A DNA stretch of 22,757 nucleotides from Thauera sp. (GTDB lineage: Bacteria; Pseudomonadota; Gammaproteobacteria; Burkholderiales; Rhodocyclaceae), in the NCBI GenBank assembly GCA_003446655.1, contig DMCZ01000172.1:1-22757 (forward strand). The letters are read 5' to 3'. Of the stretch, positions 7,639 through 15,247 are shown one piece after another. A program made the position numbers and the translations under genes. The notes below the pieces were generated by a model. The model saw nothing but the letters and a program-made list of their open reading frames with translations, ran no database searches and was not told the DNA's origin. How positions within the stretch are numbered: position 1 is the first letter of the stretch; every line of letters begins with the position of its first letter.

Positions 7639-8805
7639 TTACAGGTAGCCCGGGAGGGGCTTGTGACCGAACATCATGGCACCGGCATTCTGATAGGTGA
7701 TATCACCCATGAAGGCGTGCTGGGTAATCATCTGCGCGTCACGAACCTGCGCAGCGAGTGGGGATGATTCATAGACCCCACTGCCCCCGGAGACCATTTG
7801 GGCGCGCCGCGTAACGTCGGCAGCGACGCGCGATGCATGCGTCGTCGACAACCGCAGCATGCTGACCTGCTCATCGCTCGGGAGCCCTCCAGCCAACAAG
7901 ACCTGCCAGACATCGTCGATGGCACCGTAGAACCACGAACGCGCGGCACGCAGTTCGGCCTCGATCTTCGCCATCTCGAGCTGGACGTAGACGCGCTCAC
8001 CCAAATTGGGCGCGCCGGTGACAGATGCGCGTCCCACTGCCATGCCCAGCACTTCGTCAATTGCTGCGCGCGCAATGCCAAGCCCGACAACGGTCAGGAC
8101 CTGGGCCGCGAACGAAAGCGTCGGGTAGCGGTAAAGGGGCGAGTCCAGCGACGGGGCACCGCCGCGTACGAAAGTCCACTCCTCCGGGACAACCACATCC
8201 TTGACGACGATGTCGTGACTTCCAGTACCGAGCAAACCCATGACATCCCAATTCGGAGCGATTTGCACCTTCTCGCGCGGCATCACCGCCATGCGGGGCA
8301 GACCCGAGCCCTCCGCGTTCTTGGGAAGGATGCCTGCGCCCACGACCTCGGCGCCCATGCTGCCGCTGCCCCAGCTCCAGCGCCCCGAAACCTTGTAGCC
8401 CCCCTCGACAAGCTCCGCCGGCTGCGGCGGAAAAATGCCGCCAGCAAACACGACATCCGGTCCGTTGGCATATAGTTTTTCCAACGTCGTCAAAGGCAAG
8501 GCCGCGAGGTAAACACCACCGATGCCGAAACTAGCCACCCAGCCCGCCGAACCGTCAGCAGTGGCAATTGTCTCGATCAAACGACAAAACTCTGCCGGCG
8601 ATCGCTCGTCCCCGCCAAAGCGCTTCGAAACCAGAGCGCGATAAACGCCAATTTTTTTGAATCGATCGATGATGTCCTGGGAGATGAAGCGTTGCGCCTC
8701 GAACTCCTTCCTGCGGCTTCGAATATCGCGCAGCAGTTGATCCATTTCGATAGCGGGCGGCGCCATGGTCGCACCACTGGTTCGTTCCTTCAGGCTCGCA
8801 TTCAT
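7639..8805 (-). CDS. iacA: IacA, flavin-dependent monooxygenase with acyl-CoA dehydrogenase fold
   Basis: This 388-aa protein has the three-domain acyl-CoA dehydrogenase-like layout of group D two-component monooxygenases (HpaH C2, HsaA, DszC relatives): N-terminal helices with FGGDERSPAEFCRLIETIATADGS, a middle beta domain with VSGRWSWGSGSMGAEVV and the LLGTGSHDIVVKDVVVPEEW segment, and a C-terminal helical bundle with MVSGGSGVYESSPLAAQVRDAQMI. In studied iac systems IacA starts IAA attack by oxidising the indole ring (and can make indigo-type products from indole) with reduced flavin from IacG. AGGAGG lies 5 nt before the ATG, and the gene begins 18 bp after iacH. Confidence 0.93.
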   Translation of the reverse strand: MNASLKERTSGATMAPPAIEMDQLLRDIRSRRKEFEAQRFISQDIIDRFKKIGVYRALVSKRFGGDERSPAEFCRLIETIATADGSAGWVASFGIGGVYLAALPLTTLEKLYANGPDVVFAGGIFPPQPAELVEGGYKVSGRWSWGSGSMGAEVVGAGILPKNAEGSGLPRMAVMPREKVQIAPNWDVMGLLGTGSHDIVVKDVVVPEEWTFVRGGAPSLDSPLYRYPTLSFAAQVLTVVGLGIARAAIDEVLGMAVGRASVTGAPNLGERVYVQLEMAKIEAELRAARSWFYGAIDDVWQVLLAGGLPSDEQVSMLRLSTTHASRVAADVTRRAQMVSGGSGVYESSPLAAQVRDAQMITQHAFMGDITYQNAGAMMFGHKPLPGYL

Positions 8806-8823
8806 AGAGGCCTCCTGTTTGGT

Positions 8824-9939
8824 CTAGCGTTGATCGAAGTGATCGGCCATGCGCCGAGCCACAGCACAAAGAAGTTCATCCTGTCCCTTCGCCGCAATGA
8901 GTTGAAGGCTCATGGGGAAAGCAGCGGCAATAGGCAGCGGAACGGCAATTGCCGGATGACCCGAGAGATTGAAAGGACGGACCAGCGAAGTCATTCCGAC
9001 CAGTTTGCTGGTATCGGCCGCAGACTCCATGAGTGGAGGCGCATCAGCCATGGTGGGAAGTGCCAGGATCGGAAAATCGCGTAATGCACGATCAACCTCG
9101 GCTGTAAAGGCAACTCTCACCTGCTCGGCGAGTTCAACATCGGCCCGAGATGTTTTTGACGCCACCAACAGGCGCTTGGCCACGTCTTCACCGACGAGAC
9201 CCGAGGAGACCAGGCTGCCACAGGCAGCCCAGGTCTCAGCATTGATGATCACCAGTCCGGCCTCGTAGGCAGGCACGAATTCGCTGAGCGCAAGGCGGGC
9301 GTATGGGAAGGAGCTGGCGCGCACAACAGCCTCGACGGCCTCGCGGATTTCGCTCCTCGCCTCGACTTCCAGCATGCCAATGCGGACATCAGCGGGATCG
9401 GGCAAGGCGCCGAAACCAGGGTCGATCGCACGCATGCAGTCCACAAGTGCGTCCATGTCACGTGCGAACGGACCGACACAGTCGAGCGAGCTTTGCGCAG
9501 GCATGACGCCCTGGCGGCTGACCCGGCCGAAGGTGGGCTTCAGTCCAAACACGCCACAACAGGCTGCAGGTATGCGCACGGAACCGCCGGTGTCGGTGCC
9601 GATTGCAACGTCTGCGAGCCGGGCCGCCACCGCCGCCGCCGAGCCGCTCGACGAGCCACCCGGAACATAGGCGGGAAAGAGCGGATTCGCAGGCGTGCCG
9701 GTCCAGCTGTTGAGGCCGGTGGTGCCGAATGCCAGTTCGTGCAAGTTGGTCTTGCCGATGATGTGGTAGCCAGCAGCAAGCAAGCCGCTGACGACATCGG
9801 CGTTGGCGCTTGCGGGGGCAATGTCCTCGAGCGCACGACTACCCGCTCGGGTGCGAATTCCGGCGATATCGATCGAATCCTTGATGCCGACGGACGGACC
9901 GCTACCCCCCAGATCCAGTTTCTCGACAAATATCGTCAT
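8824..9939 (-). CDS. iacH: IacH, amidase-signature family hydrolase
   Basis: This 371-aa amidase-signature enzyme has the Ser-cisSer-Lys triad: Lys20 (GIKDSIDI), the GGSSSGSA loop at 94-101 holding the cis-Ser, and nucleophile Ser120 in GTDTGGSVRIPA. It is shorter than many family members (about 450-500 aa), with a compact C-terminus. It is the first gene of the operon, 70-80 nt downstream of the predicted transcription start, with an AGGAG ribosome-binding site. IacH is conserved in iac clusters though its need for IAA growth is unclear. Hydrolysis of indole-3-acetamide or IAA-amide conjugates would fit the family, as inference. Confidence 0.9.
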   Translation of the reverse strand: MTIFVEKLDLGGSGPSVGIKDSIDIAGIRTRAGSRALEDIAPASANADVVSGLLAAGYHIIGKTNLHELAFGTTGLNSWTGTPANPLFPAYVPGGSSSGSAAAVAARLADVAIGTDTGGSVRIPAACCGVFGLKPTFGRVSRQGVMPAQSSLDCVGPFARDMDALVDCMRAIDPGFGALPDPADVRIGMLEVEARSEIREAVEAVVRASSFPYARLALSEFVPAYEAGLVIINAETWAACGSLVSSGLVGEDVAKRLLVASKTSRADVELAEQVRVAFTAEVDRALRDFPILALPTMADAPPLMESAADTSKLVGMTSLVRPFNLSGHPAIAVPLPIAAAFPMSLQLIAAKGQDELLCAVARRMADHFDQR

Positions 9940-10015
9940 TTTCTAACTCCTCGGAGAGTTTGGGAGATCTCAAGAGACCTGCGCGGTCACACACTGCTAC
10001 GTCCTATTGAATGAA

Positions 10016-10045
10016 AGCATAGCAAGCATTTATTTGCATAGTCAA
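10016..10045 (-). promoter_or_regulatory. Sigma70-type promoter of the iacH operon
   Basis: On the minus strand, TTGACT (10045-10040) and TATGCT (10021-10016) are separated by 18 bp in a locally AT-rich patch. Transcription should start near 10,009, leaving about 70 nt of leader before the iacH ATG. The -35 box lies inside the palindrome at 10034-10057, as expected for repression by a MarR protein. Confidence 0.6.
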
Positions 10046-10057
10046 GTGATTTTGCAA
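10034..10057. promoter_or_regulatory. Candidate IacR (MarR) operator palindrome
   Basis: A 24-bp imperfect palindrome pairs 9 of 12 positions: outer half-sites TTGCA/TGCAA and inner TCA/TGA around an AG centre. MarR dimers typically bind palindromes of this size. It overlaps the -35 box of the iacH promoter and lies about 230 bp before iacR, so it can serve for operon control and possibly autoregulation. The 10058-10287 stretch toward iacR is GC-rich, and I see no clear second promoter in it. Confidence 0.5.
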
Positions 10058-10287
10058 CTAGCTGAAGGTGTGAGCCGCTTACCGTGGCCAGCGCTGCTCC
10101 AGTCGAGCGCCAGCCCACTTGCGTCGTCAATCAGCAGTCACAGCGGTGTGATCTGGGGGCGGAACGAGTTCGTCTCTTGCGCACTCGCCGAGGTGCCCGC
10201 ACAACCGCCTGCACGGCCGGCTTGATCCGGCCCTCGGGGCGGGTATGGCGTCACCGCAGTGCGCATTTCACCCGAAGCCGAGTGATA

Positions 10288-10758
10288 ATGGTGTTTATGA
10301 AGAGTCATCGATTTCTCCCTGATAACCCGGCCTTCGACTACGAAGAGTTTCCGTTCTTTTGGCTGGCGCGCGTGCACAGCATGTACACGCTCGAGCTGGA
10401 GAAGGTACTGAAGAAGCTGGGGACGGATATGCCGACCCGCCGCGTACTCTTGATGCTGCGCCTCAGGGGCACCGCAACCATGTCCCAACTGGCTGAGCAC
10501 ACCATCATCAAACTCTCGACGCTCACGCGCATCATCCAACGTATGCGTGATGCGGAATTGGTATCGACCCGTGCAAACGCGGAGGATGCTCGCATCACCG
10601 ATGTGTCCTTGACCACGAAGGGTGAGGCCTTGCTAGATCAAATTCAGTCTGCAACGCAGAAGGTTTACGTGAAGGGATATCGCGATCTGACGGCTACGCA
10701 ATTGGCACGATTCAACGAAACGCTAAAGGTGATGTACAGGAATTTCACCGAACACTGA
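10288..10758 (+). CDS. iacR: IacR, MarR-family transcriptional regulator
   Basis: This 156-aa MarR protein has a dimerisation helix (FPFFWLARVHSMYTLELEKVL), a winged helix with MSQLAEHTIIKLSTLTRIIQRMRDAELVSTRANAEDARITDVSLTTKGEALL (recognition helix and beta wing with the D-x-R motif), and a C-terminal dimer helix. It is divergent from the iac operon, as in other iac loci where IacR is a repressor released by IAA. The ATG at 10288 is chosen because GAGTGAT resembles a ribosome-binding site just before it. The ATG at 10297 (153 aa, MKSHRF) is an alternative. The frame is open further upstream to 10084 but that stretch has no family similarity. Confidence 0.88.
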   Translation: MVFMKSHRFLPDNPAFDYEEFPFFWLARVHSMYTLELEKVLKKLGTDMPTRRVLLMLRLRGTATMSQLAEHTIIKLSTLTRIIQRMRDAELVSTRANAEDARITDVSLTTKGEALLDQIQSATQKVYVKGYRDLTATQLARFNETLKVMYRNFTEH

Positions 10759-10778
10759 CCCGTTGCCACAGGAACGCA

Positions 10779-10804
10779 CCGAGTGTGCAAGTTCGCACAC
10801 TCGG
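10779..10804 (+). terminator. Hairpin after iacR
   Basis: A perfect 10-bp stem (CCGAGTGTGC with its complement) around a 6-nt loop lies 20 nt past the iacR stop. No T-run follows, so it is a likely but weak or factor-assisted terminator. Confidence 0.5.
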
Positions 10805-10840
10805 CCGCTGCGCCCCGCTGAGCGGCCCGCGGCGTAGCCA

Positions 10841-11003
10841 ATGCGGGCCGTACCGCCGCCACACGATCGAGCTCAAGCGCGCCGTCGTCGAGCAGTCGCT
10901 AAAGCTAGGCGCCTCTGTGTAGAGGCTTGCACGCCCGCACGACATCAACGCCAACCAGATCTTCGGGTGGCGCAAGGTAATTGACGCCGGGCAAGCACCG
11001 TAA
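10841..11003 (+). pseudogene. IS66-type orfA (HTH transposase accessory) remnant
   Basis: From 10854 the plus strand reads RRHTIELKRAVVEQSLKLGASV, then a TAG stop (10920-10922), then RLARPHDINANQIFGWRKV and a second stop at 11001. This is the N-terminal helix-turn-helix of IS66-family orfA/TnpA-like proteins (R-R-H-x-x-E-x-K-R...GASV-x-x-x-A-x-x-x-x-I-N-A-N). A nearby ATG at 10841 is out of frame by one base, implying a small deletion or insertion as well. The rest of the gene and the IS66 ends are not recognised. It is a decayed remnant and should not be counted as functional. Confidence 0.75.
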
Positions 11004-11053
11004 GCAGCCGGTTGCGGACGTTTGTGGCGCGGGCACCGCCAAACCTATGAAGT

Positions 11054-11062
11054 CAAGTGAAG
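11054..11062. repeat. Target-site duplication, left copy
   Basis: CAAGTGAAG directly precedes the IS21-family element and is repeated exactly at 13635-13643 directly after it. Depending on whether the terminal base is assigned to the element, the duplication is 8 or 9 bp. Confidence 0.85.
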
Positions 11063-11089
11063 TGTCGGCGCGCGTCTAAAACTACCCAG
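11063..11089. repeat. Left terminal inverted repeat of the IS21 element
   Basis: Outer 27 bp, 21 identical to the reverse complement of 13608-13634, beginning TGT and ending AAAACTACCCAG. Confidence 0.85.
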
Positions 11090-11178
11090 CGGTGCGCGTT
11101 GAATTTTACCCAGGCACTTTAGCTGCCCGTCATGGAACAGCCGATGTTCAGTGTAGTCGAGTAGCTGACCGGGAGTGT

Positions 11179-11227
11179 GCGCAGAGAAGCCCGCGAAGGG
11201 CGTAGCCCGAAGCGGGCTTCTCTGCGC
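11179..11227 (-). terminator. Long hairpin downstream of istB
   Basis: A 16-bp perfect stem (11179-11194 with 11212-11227) encloses a second small stem GGGC-gta-GCCC. It starts 10 bp past the istB stop. No T-run follows. It probably ends istAB transcription or insulates the element, which is inference. Confidence 0.55.
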
Positions 11228-11237
11228 GGGCGCCGGA

Positions 11238-12035
11238 TCAGAACGGCTCATCCTCGTTGAGCGTGCTGCGCTTGGATTGCTCACGGTCCTTGATCCGCGA
11301 GCGCGCGCTGGCCGAGCTCTGACGGAAGCGATAGGACTCGTTGCCCGTCTCGACGATGTGGCAGTGATGGGTCAGCCGGTCGAGCAGTGCCGTGGTCATC
11401 TTCGCGTCCCCGAACACGCTGGCCCATTCGCCGAAGCTCAGGTTGGTCGTGATCATCACGCTGGTGTGCTCGTAAAGCTTCGAGAGCAGATGGAACAGCA
11501 GCGCTCCGCCACTCTGGCTGAACGGCAGGTAGCCGAGCTCATCGAGAATCACCAGATCCATGCGCAGCAGCGAGAAGGCGAGCTTGCCCGCTTTGCCGGC
11601 CGCCTTCTCCTGCTCGAGCAGATTGACCAGATCGACGGTCGAGTAAAACCGCACCCGTTTACTGTGCCGGGTGATCCCTGACACCCCCAGCGCCGTGGCC
11701 AGGTGCGATTTGCCTGTGCCGGTGCCACCGATGAAGACGACGTTGTGGGCCTGCGCGGTGAAGTCGAGCGTGGCGAGTTCCTGAATCAGCGCCCGCTCCA
11801 CCTTCGACTGCTCAAAGTCGAACCCGGCCAGATCCCGATGTACCGGGAATCGGGCCGCCTGCAGTTGATAACGGATCGAGCGCAGGTGACGGTCGGTATG
11901 CTCGGCCTCGAGCAGGTGCTCGAGCAGCCAACCCGAACTCTGACACCCGAGATCACTCGTGGACACCAGCTCCGCCCAGGCGTCGGCCATCCCGTACAGG
12001 CGCAGGGCTTTCAGTTCGGCAAGCACATCACGCAT
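11238..12035 (-). CDS. istB: IstB, ATP-binding helper protein of IS21 transposition
   Basis: This 265-aa AAA+ ATPase related to DnaC has Walker A GGTGTGKS (103-110), Walker B LVILDELG (161-168) and the sensor region ITTNLS (195-200), all intact. It assists target selection and activation of IstA. Its ATG lies within the last codons of istA (8-nt overlap), giving translational coupling as in other IS21 elements. Length is normal for the family. Confidence 0.96.
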   Translation of the reverse strand: MRDVLAELKALRLYGMADAWAELVSTSDLGCQSSGWLLEHLLEAEHTDRHLRSIRYQLQAARFPVHRDLAGFDFEQSKVERALIQELATLDFTAQAHNVVFIGGTGTGKSHLATALGVSGITRHSKRVRFYSTVDLVNLLEQEKAAGKAGKLAFSLLRMDLVILDELGYLPFSQSGGALLFHLLSKLYEHTSVMITTNLSFGEWASVFGDAKMTTALLDRLTHHCHIVETGNESYRFRQSSASARSRIKDREQSKRSTLNEDEPF

Positions 12036-13527
12036 GGCTCACCTCCGCACGCAGCCGGTCGTAACGCTGCGGGTCCGCCACCGGTGTTTCGCTCAGGGTC
12101 AGTACCGTGTCGACGGTCGGCGTGGCAGGGGCTGACTTCAGGCGGTTGAGCACGTTCTCGATGTGCTCGGGGCTGGGGCGGCCCGCTTCGAGCGCCAACT
12201 CCACCGCCACGATGACCGCGCTCAAACCATGCTGGGGCACGGCAGCGAGCACCTTCGCCATGACCCGATCTCCGCCTTCACGCTTGAGGAGTGCTGCGCG
12301 CAGCGCCTGCAAGGGCGCAGGCATGTCAGCGAAGGGCGCGCCATTTCTGAGCGCACCGGGCTTGCGTTCGATCAGCGGCACATAGTGCTGCCAGTCGTAG
12401 CGCGCCTCGTTGCGCGCGAAGCTGCGAACGTGACGGGCCACCACGGTGTCGTGCGCGACGAGCTCGATCCGGTCGGGATACACCCGGATGCCGACCATCT
12501 GACCGACCAGTTCGCAGGGGGCCGAGTAACGGCAGCGCTCGAACGTGACCAGGCAGGTGCTCGACACCTTGCCAAGCGTCTCCACGTAGCCGTCGAAGGG
12601 CGTGATCATCGGCATCAGGCTCGGCTGCTCCTGCTCGAGCATCTCCGCCAGGGTGAGGTCGTACTCCGGATGCTTGAGCTCATGCCACAGGCTGCGACAC
12701 TTCGCCAGCAACCACAGGTTCAGCTCGGTGAAGGAACCAAAGCGCGTCTCGGCCGCCTCCTGCCAGATCCGCCGTCGGCTGTCCTGCACGTTCTTCTCGA
12801 CGACGCCTTTCTCCCAACCGCTGGCGACGTTGCAGAAGTCCGGCTCGAACAGGTAGTGCGAGGCCATCGCCGCAAAGCGTGTATTGACCACCCGCGCCTT
12901 GCCTTTCTTCACCCGGTCGACGGCAGTCTTCATGTTGTCGTAGATCCCGCGCCGGGCCACGCCGCCGAGCGCGGCGAACGCCCGCGCGTGCGCATCGAAC
13001 AGCATCTCGTGGCTCTGCGTCGGATACGCCTGCACAACGAAGGCACGGCTGTAGCACAGCTTCAGGTGCGCCACGAGCAGTTTGCGCCACACCCCGCCGA
13101 TGACCAGGTGCTCCTCGCTCCAGTCGAACTGGTGCGCCTCACCCGGCTCGAACTGCAGCGGTACGAAGGCCTTCGTGACCGAGGCACCGCCCTCGGCCTT
13201 CCAGCGCCGGATGAACTCGGTGACGCGGCTGTAATCGCCGTCGAACCCCTGCGTCTGCAACTGCGCAAACAGCTTCAGCGCCGTGCGCCGGTCCCGTTGC
13301 GGTCGCCGCGCATCGGTCTCCAACATCTTGACCAGCTGCGCCGCGTACGGCGCGATCTTGGTGTCGCCGACCTTGCGTCGATACTTCGGCTCAACACCCT
13401 CGGGCGCCTTCAACCACTTGCGGATCGTCTTGCGCGTCAGCCCCGTGCGACGCTCGATCTCCGAGAGCGTGAGCCCCTCCCGGTAGTACAGCCTTCTGAC
13501 CTTTCCCAGCAGATTCATGGTGATCAT
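12028..13527 (-). CDS. istA: IstA, DDE transposase of IS21 family
   Basis: This 499-aa transposase has an N-terminal helix-turn-helix (LTLSEIERRTGLTRKTIRKWLK, residues 19-40) for end binding, then an RNase H-like core with candidate catalytic Asp135 (HQFDWSEE), Asp197 (GIYDNMKTAV) and Glu244 (KGVVEKNVQ), followed by a beta-rich C-terminal domain typical of IstA. No frameshift or stop is seen, so it should be functional. The 107 bp upstream hold the right end repeats. Confidence 0.96.
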   Translation of the reverse strand: MITMNLLGKVRRLYYREGLTLSEIERRTGLTRKTIRKWLKAPEGVEPKYRRKVGDTKIAPYAAQLVKMLETDARRPQRDRRTALKLFAQLQTQGFDGDYSRVTEFIRRWKAEGGASVTKAFVPLQFEPGEAHQFDWSEEHLVIGGVWRKLLVAHLKLCYSRAFVVQAYPTQSHEMLFDAHARAFAALGGVARRGIYDNMKTAVDRVKKGKARVVNTRFAAMASHYLFEPDFCNVASGWEKGVVEKNVQDSRRRIWQEAAETRFGSFTELNLWLLAKCRSLWHELKHPEYDLTLAEMLEQEQPSLMPMITPFDGYVETLGKVSSTCLVTFERCRYSAPCELVGQMVGIRVYPDRIELVAHDTVVARHVRSFARNEARYDWQHYVPLIERKPGALRNGAPFADMPAPLQALRAALLKREGGDRVMAKVLAAVPQHGLSAVIVAVELALEAGRPSPEHIENVLNRLKSAPATPTVDTVLTLSETPVADPQRYDRLRAEVSHA

Positions 13528-13607
13528 CTCCTTTGTTCCACGCTCCTCGACGGAAGCGGCGGAGGTTAATCACCTGGGTACTTTTCAACGCGCAGACCCC
13601 GCGAAAT

Positions 13608-13634
13608 CTGGGTAGTTTTCAGTGCGCGTCAACA
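13608..13634. repeat. Right terminal inverted repeat of the IS21 element
   Basis: Counterpart of 11063-11089. CTGGGTAGTTTT at its inner side is the reverse complement of the left repeat core, and it ends in CAACA. Confidence 0.85.
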
Positions 13635-13643
13635 CAAGTGAAG
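13635..13643. repeat. Target-site duplication, right copy
   Basis: CAAGTGAAG, identical to 11054-11062. Confidence 0.85.
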
Positions 13644-14042
13644 ATCTGTCGCTTGATGGTACTAAGTGGCAAGTGGCAGGTGTGGGGAACACAACTCCCC
13701 TCATCTGGCGAAGCGGCAGGTCAGGTGAGTTCTGCGCAAAGGTTGTGTGGCAAGTTTCAGATCGGACCGGTCGCTCGAGCGGCAGGCATCCCTTTGGTCC
13801 AAACGGCATCTGATGGCCGAATGTGTGAGCTCGCGCTGAGCGCCCCTTAGCCGCCGTTGGCGATGAGGCGGAGGTAGCGCTGATTGGCTACCCGGCCGAT
13901 AACTTGCCCGACTCCGACAATTGACAGCCGAGCGGTCCAGAATCGGTGCCCTCCGTTCGTGCCTGGCGAATCTTCTCAGCCGCCATCTCTCATCCCCGGC
14001 GCCTCAAGGCGGCGCGCACCCCGTCCTCAGAACCACACCCCC
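13644..14042. other. About 400 bp without a recognised gene
   Basis: This stretch to the right of the IS21 element would have been contiguous with the IS66 remnant before insertion. Short open frames occur on both strands (for example 13622-13813 plus, 13585-13809 minus), but both extend into the IS end and none has family resemblance or a good ribosome-binding site. It is probably degraded mobile-element or intergenic DNA. Confidence 0.5.
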
Positions 14043-14735
14043 TCACCCCAGCGCCCGCGCTACTGCCGCCTCCGCATGAATCCGCGTGGTGTCGAACAGC
14101 GGCACGCTCGCATCCCGCGCCCCGACCAGCATCGAGATCTCCGTGCAGCCCAGGATGATCCCCTGCACGCCGCGCTCGACCAGGCGCCGCATCACCTCGC
14201 GGTAGGCCTGGCGTGAGGGCTCGTCGATGCGGCCCAGGCAGAGCTCCTCGTAGATCACCCGATGCACCAGATCGCGATCGTCCTCCTCGGGGACCAGCAC
14301 CTCGATGCCGTGCTGCCCAGCAAGTCGCCCGCGATAGAAATCCTGCTCCATCGTGAAGCGTGTGCCGAGCAGGCCGACGCGGTGCAGGCCGGCGTCGTGG
14401 ATGGCGGCTGCGGTGGGGTCGGCGATGTGCAGCAGCGGGATCTTCACCGCAGCCTCGATGGCGGGCGCCACCTTGTGCATGGTGTTGGTGCACAGCACGA
14501 TGAAGTCGGCGCCGGCGCGCTCCAGCGCCCGGGCGGCGTCGGCCAGCAGCGCGCCGGCCGCTGCCCAGTCGCCTTGGTGCTGCAGGCGCTCGATCTCGGC
14601 GAAATCGACGCTGTAGAGCACGATCTTCGCCGAGTGCAGGCCGCCGAGCCGGGCTTTTACGGCTTCGTTGATCTGGCGGTAGTACGGCACGGTGGATTCC
14701 CAGCTCATGCCGCCGAGGAGGCCGATGGTTTTCAT
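14043..14735 (-). CDS. Aspartate/glutamate racemase-family protein
   Basis: This 230-aa protein starts MKTIGLLGGMSWEST, the hallmark of YgeA/aspartate-racemase proteins, and has the two active-site cysteines of cofactor-independent racemases: Cys82 in LCTNTMHK and Cys197 in ILGCTEI. Both are present, so racemase activity on aspartate, glutamate or a related amino acid is plausible. The actual substrate is not clear from sequence. The ribosome-binding site is weak (GAGG 10 nt before the ATG). It stands alone, minus strand, with no clear partner. Confidence 0.9.
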   Translation of the reverse strand: MKTIGLLGGMSWESTVPYYRQINEAVKARLGGLHSAKIVLYSVDFAEIERLQHQGDWAAAGALLADAARALERAGADFIVLCTNTMHKVAPAIEAAVKIPLLHIADPTAAAIHDAGLHRVGLLGTRFTMEQDFYRGRLAGQHGIEVLVPEEDDRDLVHRVIYEELCLGRIDEPSRQAYREVMRRLVERGVQGIILGCTEISMLVGARDASVPLFDTTRIHAEAAVARALG

Positions 14736-14872
14736 GGCGCTGGGCCCTCGATCTCGCGGCGACTGGGCGGTTCGGCCTTGAGGCCGCTCTTGCTGATGCG
14801 GGCGAGGTTATCGAGCGGGGTGGTCACTCTCTTCTCCGATCAGGAATGTCTTTGCTTGCTCGAGCACGCAGC

Positions 14873-14986
14873 TCATCCGACCGCATGGCGGCCATCCACG
14901 ACGATTTCCTGGCCATCGATGTTCCTGGCGCCGTGCGAGGCCAGGAATACCGAGAGTTCGGCGATGTCCTCCGGCTGGCCGAAGGT
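14873..14986 (-). pseudogene. C-terminal remnant of a short-chain dehydrogenase
   Basis: Translation of the minus strand directly after the stop codon of the small gene at 14987-15247, in the same frame, gives TFGQPEDIAELSVFLASHG followed by ARNIDGQEIVVDGRHAVG and a TGA. This is the standard C-terminal end of classical SDR enzymes (FGQPE-x-IAEL...FLAS...I-x-GQ-x-x-VDG). No start codon or Rossmann part is present, so it is a fragment left by deletion or rearrangement. It ends 137 bp upstream of the racemase gene. Confidence 0.75.
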
Positions 14987-15247
14987 TCAACCGCCTTCGC
15001 GGCGGCTGCGCCAGGCGTCCAGGTCGGCGCGGTCGATGAAGGTCTCGCGCGGGTCGATGTTGCCCGGCAGCATCTGCCCATCCCATTGCTCCGTGGCCCA
15101 ACGCTTGACGTTGGCGTGCAGTTCGCCGTGCTGGATCGCGCTCGCCAGCAGGACTTCGGCATCGTGCGGCGACATGCCTTCGCCGGCCAGCTGCTTCGCC
15201 GCTTCACGCAGCGTCAGGGTGTTGCCCACTTCGGTCGCATTGTTCAT
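14987..15247 (-). CDS. Small hypothetical protein, possibly DNA-binding
   Basis: This 86-aa protein begins with MNNATEVGNTLTLREAAKQLAG and ends near FIDRADLDAWRSRREGG. A helix-turn-helix-like start followed by a final I-x-R-x-DLDAW segment is reminiscent of excisionase/AlpA-like or MerR-type small DNA-binding proteins, but I do not recognise the family and the resemblance is weak. GGGGAGAG lies 6 nt before the ATG, supporting expression. Its last codon borders a dehydrogenase remnant in the same frame, so the C-terminus may be affected by the rearrangement. Confidence 0.55.
   Translation of the reverse strand: MNNATEVGNTLTLREAAKQLAGEGMSPHDAEVLLASAIQHGELHANVKRWATEQWDGQMLPGNIDPRETFIDRADLDAWRSRREGG

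Larger units (their letters stand above)
11063..13634 (-). mobile_element. Complete IS21-family insertion sequence (2572 bp)
   Basis: The element runs from TGT to ACA and carries overlapping istA and istB in the standard order. The terminal inverted repeats (11063-11089 and 13608-13634) match at 21 of 27 positions and share AAAACTACCCAG. A second, internal copy of the TACCCAGG-type repeat lies near each end (11102-11114 and 13573-13592), as is usual for IS21 multiple terminal repeats. A perfect 9-bp direct repeat flanks it. Intact genes, ends and duplication indicate a fairly recent, possibly active insertion. It landed in non-essential DNA beside an IS66 remnant, downstream of iacR. Confidence 0.93.

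Noticed and set aside
10084..10287. N-terminal extension of iacR up to 10084
   Set aside because: Open by chance. Translation is Arg-rich and unrelated to MarR proteins, and it would run toward the operator region.
12163..13569. 468-codon plus-strand frame antisense to istA
   Set aside because: Shadow of the transposase gene. No motif or ribosome-binding site.
13828..13930. Possible C-terminal peptide on the minus strand (VGVGQVIGRVANQRYLRLIA) ending at a TAA
   Set aside because: Reads like a protein tail but no family could be named, and no upstream coding continuity or start was found.
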